From: Lacinutrix jangbogonensis
Lineage (GTDB): Bacteria; Bacteroidota; Bacteroidia; Flavobacteriales; Flavobacteriaceae
Assembly: GCF_000797445.1 (NCBI RefSeq)
Contig: NZ_JSWF01000031.1
Span: 117,213 to 181,212, forward strand
DNA length: 64,000 bases
Direction: 5' to 3'
This document shows, piece after piece, positions 49,673-58,326 of the stretch. The notes beneath the pieces were generated by a model, which did no database searches, was not told where the DNA came from, and worked only from the letters and a program-made list of their open reading frames with translations. The translations under genes and the position numbers were made by a program. The number at the start of each line of letters is the position of its first letter. Position 1 is the first letter of the stretch.

Positions 49673-50568
49673 GATTTTTATTCTATTTGGTTTATATTTA
49701 AATGCGCAAACTACAATTGAAGGAAAGGTGGTTTCAAAAGAATTTAATTTACCATTAGAATATGCTAATGCTACATTACATTCTAAAAATATTGTTTGAG
49801 CACAAACTAGAAAGGATTGTTTTCTTTCGAAATAAAAAGAGCGTATTTAACAGATAGTCTTTTGGTTTCCTACATTGGTTTTATTCCTCAAAAATTTCTG
49901 ATTTCAACATTTCTTTCAAATCCTAACAAAACAATTATTTTAGAAGAAGAACTAAACACTTTAGATGAAGTTGTTTTGGAAGTTAAAAAAGCAAAATATA
50001 CTTCAGTTAAAACTTTTGGAGAAAATAGGCAATTATAGAAATACGGAAGCTCTGAGCCTTTTGGATATGAAAATGCTGTTTTTATTAGAAATACAGAAGA
50101 AAAAAAAGGAATAATAGAATCTGTAAAAATCACTTTTAAAGGAAATAAAAATAAAATTTACGAGGTACACTCCGCGTATTATCAAATTAAATTCTATAAC
50201 AAAGATAGCTTGAAAATGTCACCAAGTACATTGTTGTCAACAAAAAAAATACCATAAAACCAGAAAGCAAAAATCAAGTGTTTAAACTTGATGTTAAAGA
50301 TTATAATATTCCACTTCCAAAAAAAGGTCTTTTTGTTTCTATTACTCCTGTTAATTCTAATAACAAAAAACCTAAATCATTAATGTATGTAATAGCTCCC
50401 GTGTTAAAATGGACTTATGCAGTCAAAGCGCTAACTTATAAAAGTTTTAGAGGAAAACCTTGGCGTTTAAGTAAGACGAAATATAAATCTAAAAAACCTT
50501 TTTCAAAAACAAAAATTTGTTTTTCTAATCCAATGCTTACACTTAATGTTAAGTTTATTAAAGAGTGA
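49662..50568 (+). pseudogene. decayed secreted protein with carboxypeptidase-regulatory-like domain
   Basis: Fragments join into one protein of about 300 residues. A signal-peptide-like start (FILFGLYLNAQ, possible TTG 49662) leads into TTIEGKVVSKEFNLPLEYANA, the opening of a CarboxypepD_reg-like beta domain, then TGA (49797-49799). After a shift at 49811-49813 comes KGLFSFEIKRAYLTDSLLVS up to ENRQL and TAG (50036-50038). The same frame then runs to 50250. A further shift in A8 (50242-50249) joins FKLDVKDYNIPLPKKGLFVS to a stop at 50568. Two stops and two shifts make it a pseudogene as written. Such proteins are common surface or periplasmic proteins in Bacteroidota. Confidence 0.75.
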
Positions 50569-50672
50569 TATTCTTTTTTAACATATTTTTTACATAATTC
50601 TTGTAACAAATAAAGTCCTTTGCAGTCTAATGGATATGATGTGCTTAACGTCAATCAAAAAATCAATTAATT

Positions 50673-51374
50673 ATGCTCAAAATAAATAAGCTTCACAAGT
50701 CTTACCCTATTGGAGATTCTAGTTTACATGTTTTAAAAGGTATCGATCTATCTGTAGAAGCTGGAGAGATGGTTGCTATTATGGGTTCTTCGGGATCAGG
50801 AAAATCTACCTTACTTAACATTATAGGAATGCTTGATGAAGCAGATGAAGGTGAATATATTTTAGATAATGTGCCCATTAAGGACCTTACCGAAAAAAAA
50901 GCAGCTATTTATAGAAATAAGTTTTTAGGTTTTATTTTTCAATCTTTCAACTTAATAAATTATAAAAGCGCATTAGATAATGTTGCTCTACCTCTTTATT
51001 ATCAAGGGTTAAAACGTAAAGAACGTATTGAGAAAGCATTATTTCATTTAGAAAAAGTAGGTTTAAAAAAGTGGGCAACACACTTACCTAACGAGTTGTC
51101 TGGTGGACAAAAGCAACGTGTAGCTATTGCAAGAGCTTTAGCGGCAAACCCAAAATTATTATTGGCAGATGAACCAACAGGAGCTTTAGATACCACAACA
51201 TCTTATGAGATCATGGATTTTATTCAATCGCTTAACGATGAAGGTAAAACTATTTTAATGGTAACTCACGAAGAGGATATAGCTAATATGTGCAAGCGTA
51301 TTGTAAGATTAAAAGATGGCGTTATTATGGAAGATGTATTTATAAACCAAGTAAGAGCATTGCAACATGTTTGA
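50673..51374 (+). CDS. ABC transporter ATP-binding protein, MacB/LolD type
   Basis: 233 residues. Walker A is MGSSGSGKSTLL, the signature is LSGGQKQRVAIARAL and Walker B is LLADEPTGALD. All are intact, in the order of the MacB/LolD/FtsE group. It powers the two permeases that follow and overlaps the first by eight bases. With the adaptor and TolC-type protein it forms a tripartite export system; the substrate (macrolide, peptide, siderophore or lipid) cannot be told. Confidence 0.94.
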   Translation: MLKINKLHKSYPIGDSSLHVLKGIDLSVEAGEMVAIMGSSGSGKSTLLNIIGMLDEADEGEYILDNVPIKDLTEKKAAIYRNKFLGFIFQSFNLINYKSALDNVALPLYYQGLKRKERIEKALFHLEKVGLKKWATHLPNELSGGQKQRVAIARALAANPKLLLADEPTGALDTTTSYEIMDFIQSLNDEGKTILMVTHEEDIANMCKRIVRLKDGVIMEDVFINQVRALQHV

Positions 51375-52596
51375 TAGAGATCTCTGGAGAGAAATTTTTC
51401 AAAGTATTAATATGAATAAAACCAGAAGTTTACTCTCTGGCTTTACTGTGGCGTTTGCTATTTCATTATTTGCTATTTTATTTGGAATAGTAAATGGCTT
51501 AGTAAATACTTTCGATACAGCTTTTGTAGACGATGCTTCAAACTCAATTTTTATTAATTCTGGTAAAACATCTAAAGCTAGTAATGGTTTGCAAGCTGGT
51601 CGTCGCATTCAGTTTAAAAATGAAGATCAAGCTTGGATTAAAGAAGAGTTTGATGACAAAGTACAATACATTACCTCAAGAGTCTATTTAAATGTAACAG
51701 CATCTTTTAGAAATGAAAAAAGCAATTATACCATTCGTGCGGTAAATCCAGATCACCAATATTTGGAAAACACTTTAGTAACGTATGGCCGTTTTATAAA
51801 CCAATCAGACATCAAAAACAAAACCAAGGTCGTTATTATTGGCCGTTTAGTAGAAGAAGATTTGTTTTTAAAAACAACAGCTATCGGAAAGTATATAAAT
51901 CTTAATGGCATACAATACAAAGTTGTAGGTGTTTTTAGTGATGATGGAGGAGACAATGAAGAACGATTAATATATATGCCAGTATCTACAGCGCAGCAAA
52001 TTTATGGCAATAACGACTATGTCGACCAGATTAATTTAACCTACAACCCAGAGATGGATTTCGATGCGGCTATTGGGTTTAGTAATATGCTAACTAAAAA
52101 ATTAAAAGAGCGTTTTATGGTTTCCCAAAACGATCAACGTGCTATTCGAGTAAGAAATTTAGCCAACGAATCTAAGATAGTAAACCAAATGACAGGAGGT
52201 TTAGGTGTTATGGTTTTGGTTATTGGTTTCGGAACACTAATAGCGGGTATTGTTGGTATTAGCAATATGATGATTTTTATAGTTAAAGAACGTACTAAAG
52301 AAATTGGTATTCGAAAAGCATTAGGAGCAGAACCAAAATCTATTGTTTCTATTATTTTATTAGAATCTATTTTAATAACGATAATAGCAGGTTTTTTAGG
52401 GTTGCTATTAGGTATGGGCGTCTTAGAATTAGCAAAACCTATATTAGAAGAATTTTTTATTAAAGACCCTTCAGTAAGCTGGAGTATAGTCATTGGAGCA
52501 TTAATCACTTTGATTATTGCAGGAGCAATTGCAGGATATCTGCCAGCCAAGAAGGCATCAAGAATTAAACCTATTGTAGCACTAAGAGATAATTAA
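51367..52596 (+). CDS. ABC transporter permease, MacB/FtsX type (first)
   Basis: 409 residues. One N-terminal helix (about 22-48), a large periplasmic MacB-like domain (about 50-270), and three C-terminal FtsX helices with the conserved KERTKEIGIRKALGAEP coupling segment. MacB systems usually have one permease fused to the ATPase; here two separate permeases probably form a heterodimer. Two bases separate it from the next permease. Confidence 0.93.
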   Translation: MFDRDLWREIFQSINMNKTRSLLSGFTVAFAISLFAILFGIVNGLVNTFDTAFVDDASNSIFINSGKTSKASNGLQAGRRIQFKNEDQAWIKEEFDDKVQYITSRVYLNVTASFRNEKSNYTIRAVNPDHQYLENTLVTYGRFINQSDIKNKTKVVIIGRLVEEDLFLKTTAIGKYINLNGIQYKVVGVFSDDGGDNEERLIYMPVSTAQQIYGNNDYVDQINLTYNPEMDFDAAIGFSNMLTKKLKERFMVSQNDQRAIRVRNLANESKIVNQMTGGLGVMVLVIGFGTLIAGIVGISNMMIFIVKERTKEIGIRKALGAEPKSIVSIILLESILITIIAGFLGLLLGMGVLELAKPILEEFFIKDPSVSWSIVIGALITLIIAGAIAGYLPAKKASRIKPIVALRDN

Positions 52597-52598
52597 TT

Positions 52599-53837
52599 AT
52601 GTTTTTATTTGAAAGAGATACATGGCAAGAAGTTTACGATAGTTTAAGTAAAAATAAACTTCGTTCTGCACTAACAATGGTTGGTGTTTGGTGGGGGATT
52701 TTACTACTTATAGGGCTTTTAGGTTCAGCAAAAGGTTTAGAGAACTCATTCAATCGTTTGTTTGGTAGTTTTGCTACTAATAGCGTTTTTGTTTGGGCTC
52801 AAAGTACTAGTAAACCTTTTAAAGGTTTTCAAGAAGGAAGATTTGTTCAACTTAAAATAAGTGATGCTAAAAAAATAGAAGAAAACGTTGATGGTATCGA
52901 ATTTGTGGTGCCAAGAAATCGAAATCAAGCTTTGGTTATTCATGATTTTTTATCTGGAAGCTTTCGAGTTGGTGGTGATTATCCATTATTGGATAAAGTG
53001 CAGAAAAAGAAAATGATGTACGGTCGTTTTATTAACCAAACGGATATAGATGAGAAAAGAAAAGTAGTTGTTATTTCTGAAGAAATATATAAACAACTCT
53101 TTGAAAAAGATGAGGAGATGATAGACGAATACATACAGCTTAATGGAATGAATTTTAAAGTTGTTGGTATGTTTGAAACAGCTGGTGCGAACATGGGCCC
53201 AACAGACGATATGCATATTCCGTTCTCTACCTTTCAGCAAATATACAATATGGGTGAAAATATTGGTTTTATGATGATTACCGGTAAACCAGAGTCTGAT
53301 ATTGTTCAAATTGAAGCAGATGCAAAACTAATTTTAAGGAATTTGAACAAAGTCCACCCTGAAGATAATCGTGCTTTTGGCAGTTTTAACTTAGGAAAAG
53401 AGTTTGCCAAGTTTACAAGTTTTTTATCAGGCATGCAATTTCTAACATGGTTTGTAGGTATCGCAACTTTAATTGCAGGTGTATTTGCAATTGGAAATAT
53501 TTTATTAATTACAGTAAAAGAAAGAACAAAAGAGATTGGAGTGCGCCGTGCTTTAGGTGCAACACCTTTCGAAATAAAAAGGCAAATTGTAGTTGAGGCA
53601 GTATTTATTACAATTTTAGCAGGCTTGTTTGGAATTATAAGTGGCGGTTGGATATTAATTGCTTTAGATAGTGCCTTTGGAGGAGGGGGAGAGGCCGTTT
53701 TAGTCAATGCATCAGTATCAATTACAGTAGTCTTTATTGCGTTGCTTATACTAGTAATATTAGGAACATTAATAGGGCTAATTCCGGCTTTTAAAGCAAC
53801 AAGTATTAAACCAATTGATGCCTTAAGAGAAGAATAA
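52599..53837 (+). CDS. ABC transporter permease, MacB/FtsX type (second)
   Basis: 412 residues with the same layout as the first permease and KERTKEIGVRRALGATP before the last helices. A Gly-rich loop (FGGGGEAV) lies between helices 3 and 4. The two permeases are clear paralogues and probably pair in one transporter. Confidence 0.93.
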   Translation: MFLFERDTWQEVYDSLSKNKLRSALTMVGVWWGILLLIGLLGSAKGLENSFNRLFGSFATNSVFVWAQSTSKPFKGFQEGRFVQLKISDAKKIEENVDGIEFVVPRNRNQALVIHDFLSGSFRVGGDYPLLDKVQKKKMMYGRFINQTDIDEKRKVVVISEEIYKQLFEKDEEMIDEYIQLNGMNFKVVGMFETAGANMGPTDDMHIPFSTFQQIYNMGENIGFMMITGKPESDIVQIEADAKLILRNLNKVHPEDNRAFGSFNLGKEFAKFTSFLSGMQFLTWFVGIATLIAGVFAIGNILLITVKERTKEIGVRRALGATPFEIKRQIVVEAVFITILAGLFGIISGGWILIALDSAFGGGGEAVLVNASVSITVVFIALLILVILGTLIGLIPAFKATSIKPIDALREE

Positions 53838-53904
53838 TAATCAATCAAAAATAAAACAGAAAGCGCATAGCTTTTAAATCAACTGACAAAAATTAAATTT
53901 ACAA

Positions 53905-55020
53905 ATGAAGAAAGCATTAAAAATTATTGTAGGATTAGGATTGCTTATAGCACTTATATTTGTGCTAAAGTATTTTAAAGATTCTAATTCAAAATCTGTT
54001 GAAGATTTTAAAACAGCACAGCCGTTTTTCACGTCTATTAATACAAAAACAGTAGCTACAGGGAAATTGAACCCTGAAGAAGAAATTGAATTAAAGCCGC
54101 AAATTGGTGGAATTGTAGACAAAATTCTGGTGGAGGAAGGTGATATAGTTAAAAAAGGAGATGTTATTGCTAAAATTCGAGTAGTGCCTAACGAGCAAAG
54201 TTTAGTTGGTGCAAATGGACAAATAGCTACTGCTCAATTAGGCTATAATAATTCTAAAACGATTTATGATAGAAATAAAGCCTTGTTTGATAAGGGTGTG
54301 ATTTCAAGACAAGATTTTGAAAATAGTGAGCTAGCATTAAACCAATCTAACGAAACCTTAAGACAAGCTAAAAATAATTATCAAATTATTAAAAGAGGCT
54401 CGTTGTCTGGAGGTGGTTCTGCAAATACTAATATTACGGCGCTTATTGCTGGAACTATTTTGGAAATCCCTGTTCGTGAAGGAGATCAAGTTATTGAGAG
54501 TAATAACTTTAATGCAGGAACAACAATCGCTTTTATTGCAGATATGAGCAAAATGATTTTTGAAGGTAAAGTAGATGAAGCTGAAGTAGGTAAACTAGAA
54601 GAAGGAAAAGAGATAAAAGTGATTCTAGGAGCTATAGGAGAAAAAGAGTTTCCAGCAAAATTAACGTTCGTTGCTCCAAAAGGAATGGAAGAAAATGGAG
54701 CAGTACAGTTTACTATTAAGGCAGATGTAGAAGTAGAACCATCTACAAAAATTAGAGCTGGTTATAGTGCAAATGCGGAGATTGAAATGGAAAGTAGGGA
54801 TAGCGTTATGGTTATTAAAGAATCTTTACTTCAGTTTAATAGAATTACTGAAAAGCCCTTTGTTGAAATAGAAACAGGGGATGGTAAGTTTAAAAAAGAA
54901 AACGTAACCTTAGGATTATCTGATGGAATTAATGTAGAAATTACCGAAGGTGTTGCCGAAGGTGATAAAATCAAGGTATGGAATAAAGCCTCTAAAGAAG
55001 ATAATGATGATGAAGATTAA
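53905..55020 (+). CDS. HlyD/MacA-type periplasmic adaptor
   Basis: 371 residues. An N-terminal membrane helix (about 5-22) precedes a biotinyl-lipoyl-like half (ELKPQIGGIVDKILVEEGD), an alpha hairpin (about 105-155), the second half of the lipoyl domain (ALIAGTILEIPVREGDQV) and beta-barrel domains. It connects the MacB-like pump to the TolC channel. Its last codons overlap the outer-membrane gene by eleven bases. Confidence 0.93.
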   Translation: MKKALKIIVGLGLLIALIFVLKYFKDSNSKSVEDFKTAQPFFTSINTKTVATGKLNPEEEIELKPQIGGIVDKILVEEGDIVKKGDVIAKIRVVPNEQSLVGANGQIATAQLGYNNSKTIYDRNKALFDKGVISRQDFENSELALNQSNETLRQAKNNYQIIKRGSLSGGGSANTNITALIAGTILEIPVREGDQVIESNNFNAGTTIAFIADMSKMIFEGKVDEAEVGKLEEGKEIKVILGAIGEKEFPAKLTFVAPKGMEENGAVQFTIKADVEVEPSTKIRAGYSANAEIEMESRDSVMVIKESLLQFNRITEKPFVEIETGDGKFKKENVTLGLSDGINVEITEGVAEGDKIKVWNKASKEDNDDED

Positions 55021-56344
55021 TAATTTAAAAATATTAACTTTAGGTTTGTTACTTAGTTTTTCAACCTACAGTTATAGTCAAGGTAAAGTCTGGTCTTTAC
55101 AAGAATGTGTAGATCATGCATTGGAAAAGAATATTTCTATTGTGCAAGCCCAGAATACATTACTGTTAAACGAACAAGATATTAAAGCCGCTAAAGGCTC
55201 GTTTTTACCAACGGTTAGTGGTAATGCAGGTCATAATACTTCTGTAGGTAATACAGAATTGTTTCCTGGTCAGTTTGTAGATAGAACATCGAACAGTACT
55301 AATTTTGGAATTAACGCTAACCAAACTATTTTTAACGGATTTAGATTAACTAATTTATATAAACAATCACAGTTAAATCTTGAAACTAATGAGCTTGAAT
55401 TACAACGTGTCAAGGACGATATTTCGCTTAATGTTGTCAACTCATATTTAAATATTTTGTTTAATAAGGAGAACTTACAGACTTCTAAAGCGCAGTACGA
55501 GTTTTCTAAAAAACAACTGGATCAAGTTCAAGAACTAGTGGATGCAGGAGTGCAACCTCAAGCTAATATTTATGATGCGCAAGCAACATTAAGTCTCGAT
55601 TTGCAAGGTGTTACAGTAGCCGAAAACAACTATGAATTGTCTTTATTATCATTATCGCAATTGCTACAAATAGATTTTGCTGGATTCGATGTTGCGGTTA
55701 TTGAAATAGATGATCCATCTGCCGAATTAATGTACGATGATATTGCTCCAATTTTAAGTTATGCAATAGAAAATAGAAGTGAAATTAAAGTAGCGGAAAA
55801 AAACATTGAAAGTTCTAAATTAAGTACAGAAATTTCTAAAAGTGGATTTTATCCAAGTGTATCAGCAGGATATGGTTTCGGGTCTAACGCTTTCTTTACT
55901 AATTTAACAGATACTGAAGATGCTTTTTTTCAACAACTTAATGACCAAAAATCACATAGTTTTAGATTAAGCGTTAATGTGCCAATATTTTCTGGATATC
56001 AGAACAAAACGGCAGTTGCTAAATCTCAAATTCAAGAGCAAAACGCATTATTAGGTTTAGAACAAACAAAATTAGCCTTAGAAGCTAATATACAACGTGC
56101 GTTTACGGATGCAAAGGCTGCATTTAGAGCTTATGAAGCTGCAAAAGTGTCATTGGAAGCTCAGAAATTGGCTTTTGGTAATTCCGAAGAACGTTATAAT
56201 ATTGGTGTCTTGAATGCTTTCGATCTTGAGCAATCACGATTAAGATTAGTAAATGCAGAAGCTTCTTTAATTAATGCTAAATATGATTTTGTTTTTAAAA
56301 CAAAAGTGTTAGATTTCTACTTTGGAAAACCAATAACGCAATAA
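55010..56344 (+). CDS. TolC-family outer-membrane efflux protein
   Basis: 444 residues from ATG 55010. The signal peptide ends TYSYSQ (21), and the mature protein starts GKVWSLQECVDHALEKN, typical of TolC-like proteins. Two homologous halves of coiled-coil helices follow, with NVPIFSGYQNKTAVAKS in the second half. It forms the outer-membrane duct of the tripartite system. Three ATGs in a row (55004, 55007, 55010) are possible starts; a further upstream start would remove the signal peptide character. Confidence 0.93.
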   Translation: MKINNLKILTLGLLLSFSTYSYSQGKVWSLQECVDHALEKNISIVQAQNTLLLNEQDIKAAKGSFLPTVSGNAGHNTSVGNTELFPGQFVDRTSNSTNFGINANQTIFNGFRLTNLYKQSQLNLETNELELQRVKDDISLNVVNSYLNILFNKENLQTSKAQYEFSKKQLDQVQELVDAGVQPQANIYDAQATLSLDLQGVTVAENNYELSLLSLSQLLQIDFAGFDVAVIEIDDPSAELMYDDIAPILSYAIENRSEIKVAEKNIESSKLSTEISKSGFYPSVSAGYGFGSNAFFTNLTDTEDAFFQQLNDQKSHSFRLSVNVPIFSGYQNKTAVAKSQIQEQNALLGLEQTKLALEANIQRAFTDAKAAFRAYEAAKVSLEAQKLAFGNSEERYNIGVLNAFDLEQSRLRLVNAEASLINAKYDFVFKTKVLDFYFGKPITQ

Positions 56345-56351
56345 ATAAATT

Positions 56352-57029
56352 TTGGCTTTAATATTAAGTATAGAAACCGCAACAACAAATTGCTCTGTCT
56401 CACTATCTAAAGATGGTGAGACTTTGCTTTTAAAAGAAGATTATAGTAACAACTATTCTCATGCCGAACGTTTACATGTTTTTATAGATGAAACGCTTCG
56501 CGAAGCCAACATAGAGAGAACACAATTAGATGCTATTGCTGTTAGTAAAGGTCCTGGATCTTATACAGGATTACGTATTGGTGTTTCGGCAGCAAAAGGT
56601 CTTTGTTATGCTTTAGATATTCCTTTAATTTCTATTTCTACCCTTGAAGCTTTAGCGCATCAAGTTAAAGCGCAGAGTGGTGTTATTGTACCAATGCTAG
56701 ATGCTAGACGTATGGAAGTCTATTCTGCTATTTTTTCTTCAGAATTAAAACAAATAAGAACCATTGAAGCTCAAGTTTTAGATGAGTCTTCTTTTGCAGA
56801 AGAGTTATCGAATGGCAAAGTTTACTTTGTTGGAAATGGTGTTGAGAAAACTAAAACGCTTCTAAACCATGAAAATGCTGTTTTTGTTGAAGACAGATTA
56901 CCATCTGCAAAACAGATGAGTGCTTTGGCTTTTTTAAAGCACAAAAAAAGCGACACCGAAGATGTCGCTTATTTTGAACCTTATTATTTAAAAGATTTTG
57001 TGGCTTTAAAACCCAAGCCTAAAAAATAA
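56352..57029 (+). CDS. tsaB: tRNA threonylcarbamoyladenosine biosynthesis protein TsaB
   Basis: 225 residues of the ASKHA fold. It opens LILSIETATTNCSVSLS, with KGPGSYTGLRIGVSAAKGL as the hallmark glycine loop. TsaB pairs with TsaD and TsaE to make t6A37 of ANN-decoding tRNAs. TTG 56352 is used, seven bases after the tolC-like gene. Its stop codon touches the stop codon of the convergent mscS-like gene with no base between. Confidence 0.93.
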   Translation: MALILSIETATTNCSVSLSKDGETLLLKEDYSNNYSHAERLHVFIDETLREANIERTQLDAIAVSKGPGSYTGLRIGVSAAKGLCYALDIPLISISTLEALAHQVKAQSGVIVPMLDARRMEVYSAIFSSELKQIRTIEAQVLDESSFAEELSNGKVYFVGNGVEKTKTLLNHENAVFVEDRLPSAKQMSALAFLKHKKSDTEDVAYFEPYYLKDFVALKPKPKK

Positions 57030-57842
57030 TTATCCTTGTTTTTTTATTTCTACTTGATGCGGATAAGGTATTTCGATTCCAGCAGCATCTAAAGCTTCTT
57101 TAGTTTGCTCTGTTATATCAAAATAAACATCCCAGTAATGTTCTGTTTTACACCAAGGTCTTACAGCAAAGTTTATAGAGCTATCTGCTAACTCCAAAAC
57201 ATTTACAGTTGGAGTAGGATCTTGTAATACTTTTGGGTGGTTTTTTAATACATTAAGCAATACAGATTTTGTTTGTTTAATATCAGAGTCATAACCAACG
57301 CCAAACACTAGATCAACTCTTCGTGTTCCTTCAGTAGAAAAATTAATTATATTACCATTAGATAGAGATCCATTTGGAATAATAATTTCACGATTAGATA
57401 ACCCTGTAAGCTTAGTTGTGAAAATTTCAATTTCTTTAACAACTCCTGTTGCGCCTTGTGCTTCTATTAAATCACCAATCTTAATGGGTTTAAAAATCAT
57501 AATAAGAACACCTCCCGCAAAATTAGATAAAGAGCCTTGTAGCGCCAAACCAACAGCTAAACCGGCAGCAGCTAGAACGGCAGCGAAAGAAGTGGTTTCT
57601 ACACCTAATTGGGCTAGAATAGCTAATATTAGTAGGATTTTTAAAAGCCAACTAATCAAGTTTAATAAAAATCCTTTTAAGCTTTCATCGTGACCTCTTT
57701 TCGACATGACGTTGCCAATTTGTTTTAGCAATTTTTTTATTATCCATGAACCAATAATCCATATAATTATTGCACCAACAATTTTTAATCCATAATCTGT
57801 TGCAAAGTCAATCCCTTTGTCTAACCATTTTTCAATATCCAT
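57030..57842 (-). CDS. small-conductance mechanosensitive channel, MscS family
   Basis: 270 residues. Three N-terminal helices; the pore helix is seen as AAAGLAVGLALQGSLSNFAGG, followed by the MscS beta domain (GDLIEAQGATGVVKEIEIFTT) and the alpha-beta C-terminal domain. It releases osmolytes upon hypo-osmotic shock. ATG 57842 is chosen because the -7 element at 57870-57877 places the transcript start downstream of an alternative ATG at 57872. Confidence 0.94.
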   Translation of the reverse strand: MDIEKWLDKGIDFATDYGLKIVGAIIIWIIGSWIIKKLLKQIGNVMSKRGHDESLKGFLLNLISWLLKILLILAILAQLGVETTSFAAVLAAAGLAVGLALQGSLSNFAGGVLIMIFKPIKIGDLIEAQGATGVVKEIEIFTTKLTGLSNREIIIPNGSLSNGNIINFSTEGTRRVDLVFGVGYDSDIKQTKSVLLNVLKNHPKVLQDPTPTVNVLELADSSINFAVRPWCKTEHYWDVYFDITEQTKEALDAAGIEIPYPHQVEIKKQG

Positions 57843-57869
57843 ATTTTTATTGTTTGTTATTATAATGTG

Positions 57870-57877
57870 CAAAAATA
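57870..57877 (-). promoter_or_regulatory. -7 element of the mscS-like gene
   Basis: TATTTTTG on the minus strand, 27 bases before the chosen ATG. Confidence 0.55.
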
Positions 57878-57957
57878 ATTATAATTTATGTACGACTAAT
57901 TTTTTTTTAAATATTTTTTTTAAAGCTATATAATGTAAATAAAAACGTTAGGGTGTA

Positions 57958-58323
57958 TTATCTACTTAATTGAATAAGTATAATAATTATTGCTATTATT
58001 GCAGGAACAGATTGAAAATAGAATAAGCGTATTTTTTTAGTTGAATATGCTCCGTAAATACCAGCAATAATAACGCAACTTAAAAAGAAGCTTATAATAT
58101 TTGTGTTTTTAAGTAATAGTCCGAAAATTAAACCTGCAGCTAAAAAACCATTATATAAACCTTGATTTGCTGCCAGAACTTTCGTTTTTTCAGCAAATGC
58201 TTTGCTTTCCAATCCAAAGGCTTTTATGCCTTTTGGTGTCGTCCATAAAAACATTTCTAGTATAAAAAAATAGAAATGAAGTAAGGCTATCGATGTAACG
58301 AGTATGTAAATTATTGCATTCAT
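57958..58323 (-). CDS. DUF1304 membrane protein
   Basis: 121 residues, four membrane helices. HFYFFILEMFLWTTPKGIKAFG and LAANQGLYNGFLAAGL are the DUF1304 hallmarks. The function is unknown. It lies three bases downstream of the DUF255 gene on the same strand, so it is probably co-transcribed with it and would be affected by polarity from the amber codon there. Confidence 0.85.
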   Translation of the reverse strand: MNAIIYILVTSIALLHFYFFILEMFLWTTPKGIKAFGLESKAFAEKTKVLAANQGLYNGFLAAGLIFGLLLKNTNIISFFLSCVIIAGIYGAYSTKKIRLFYFQSVPAIIAIIIILIQLSR

Positions 58324-58326
58324 AAA

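Noticed and set aside
57843..57872. ATG 57872 as start of the mscS-like gene
   Set aside because: It overlaps the -7 element TATTTTTG at 57870-57877, so it is not transcribed from that promoter.
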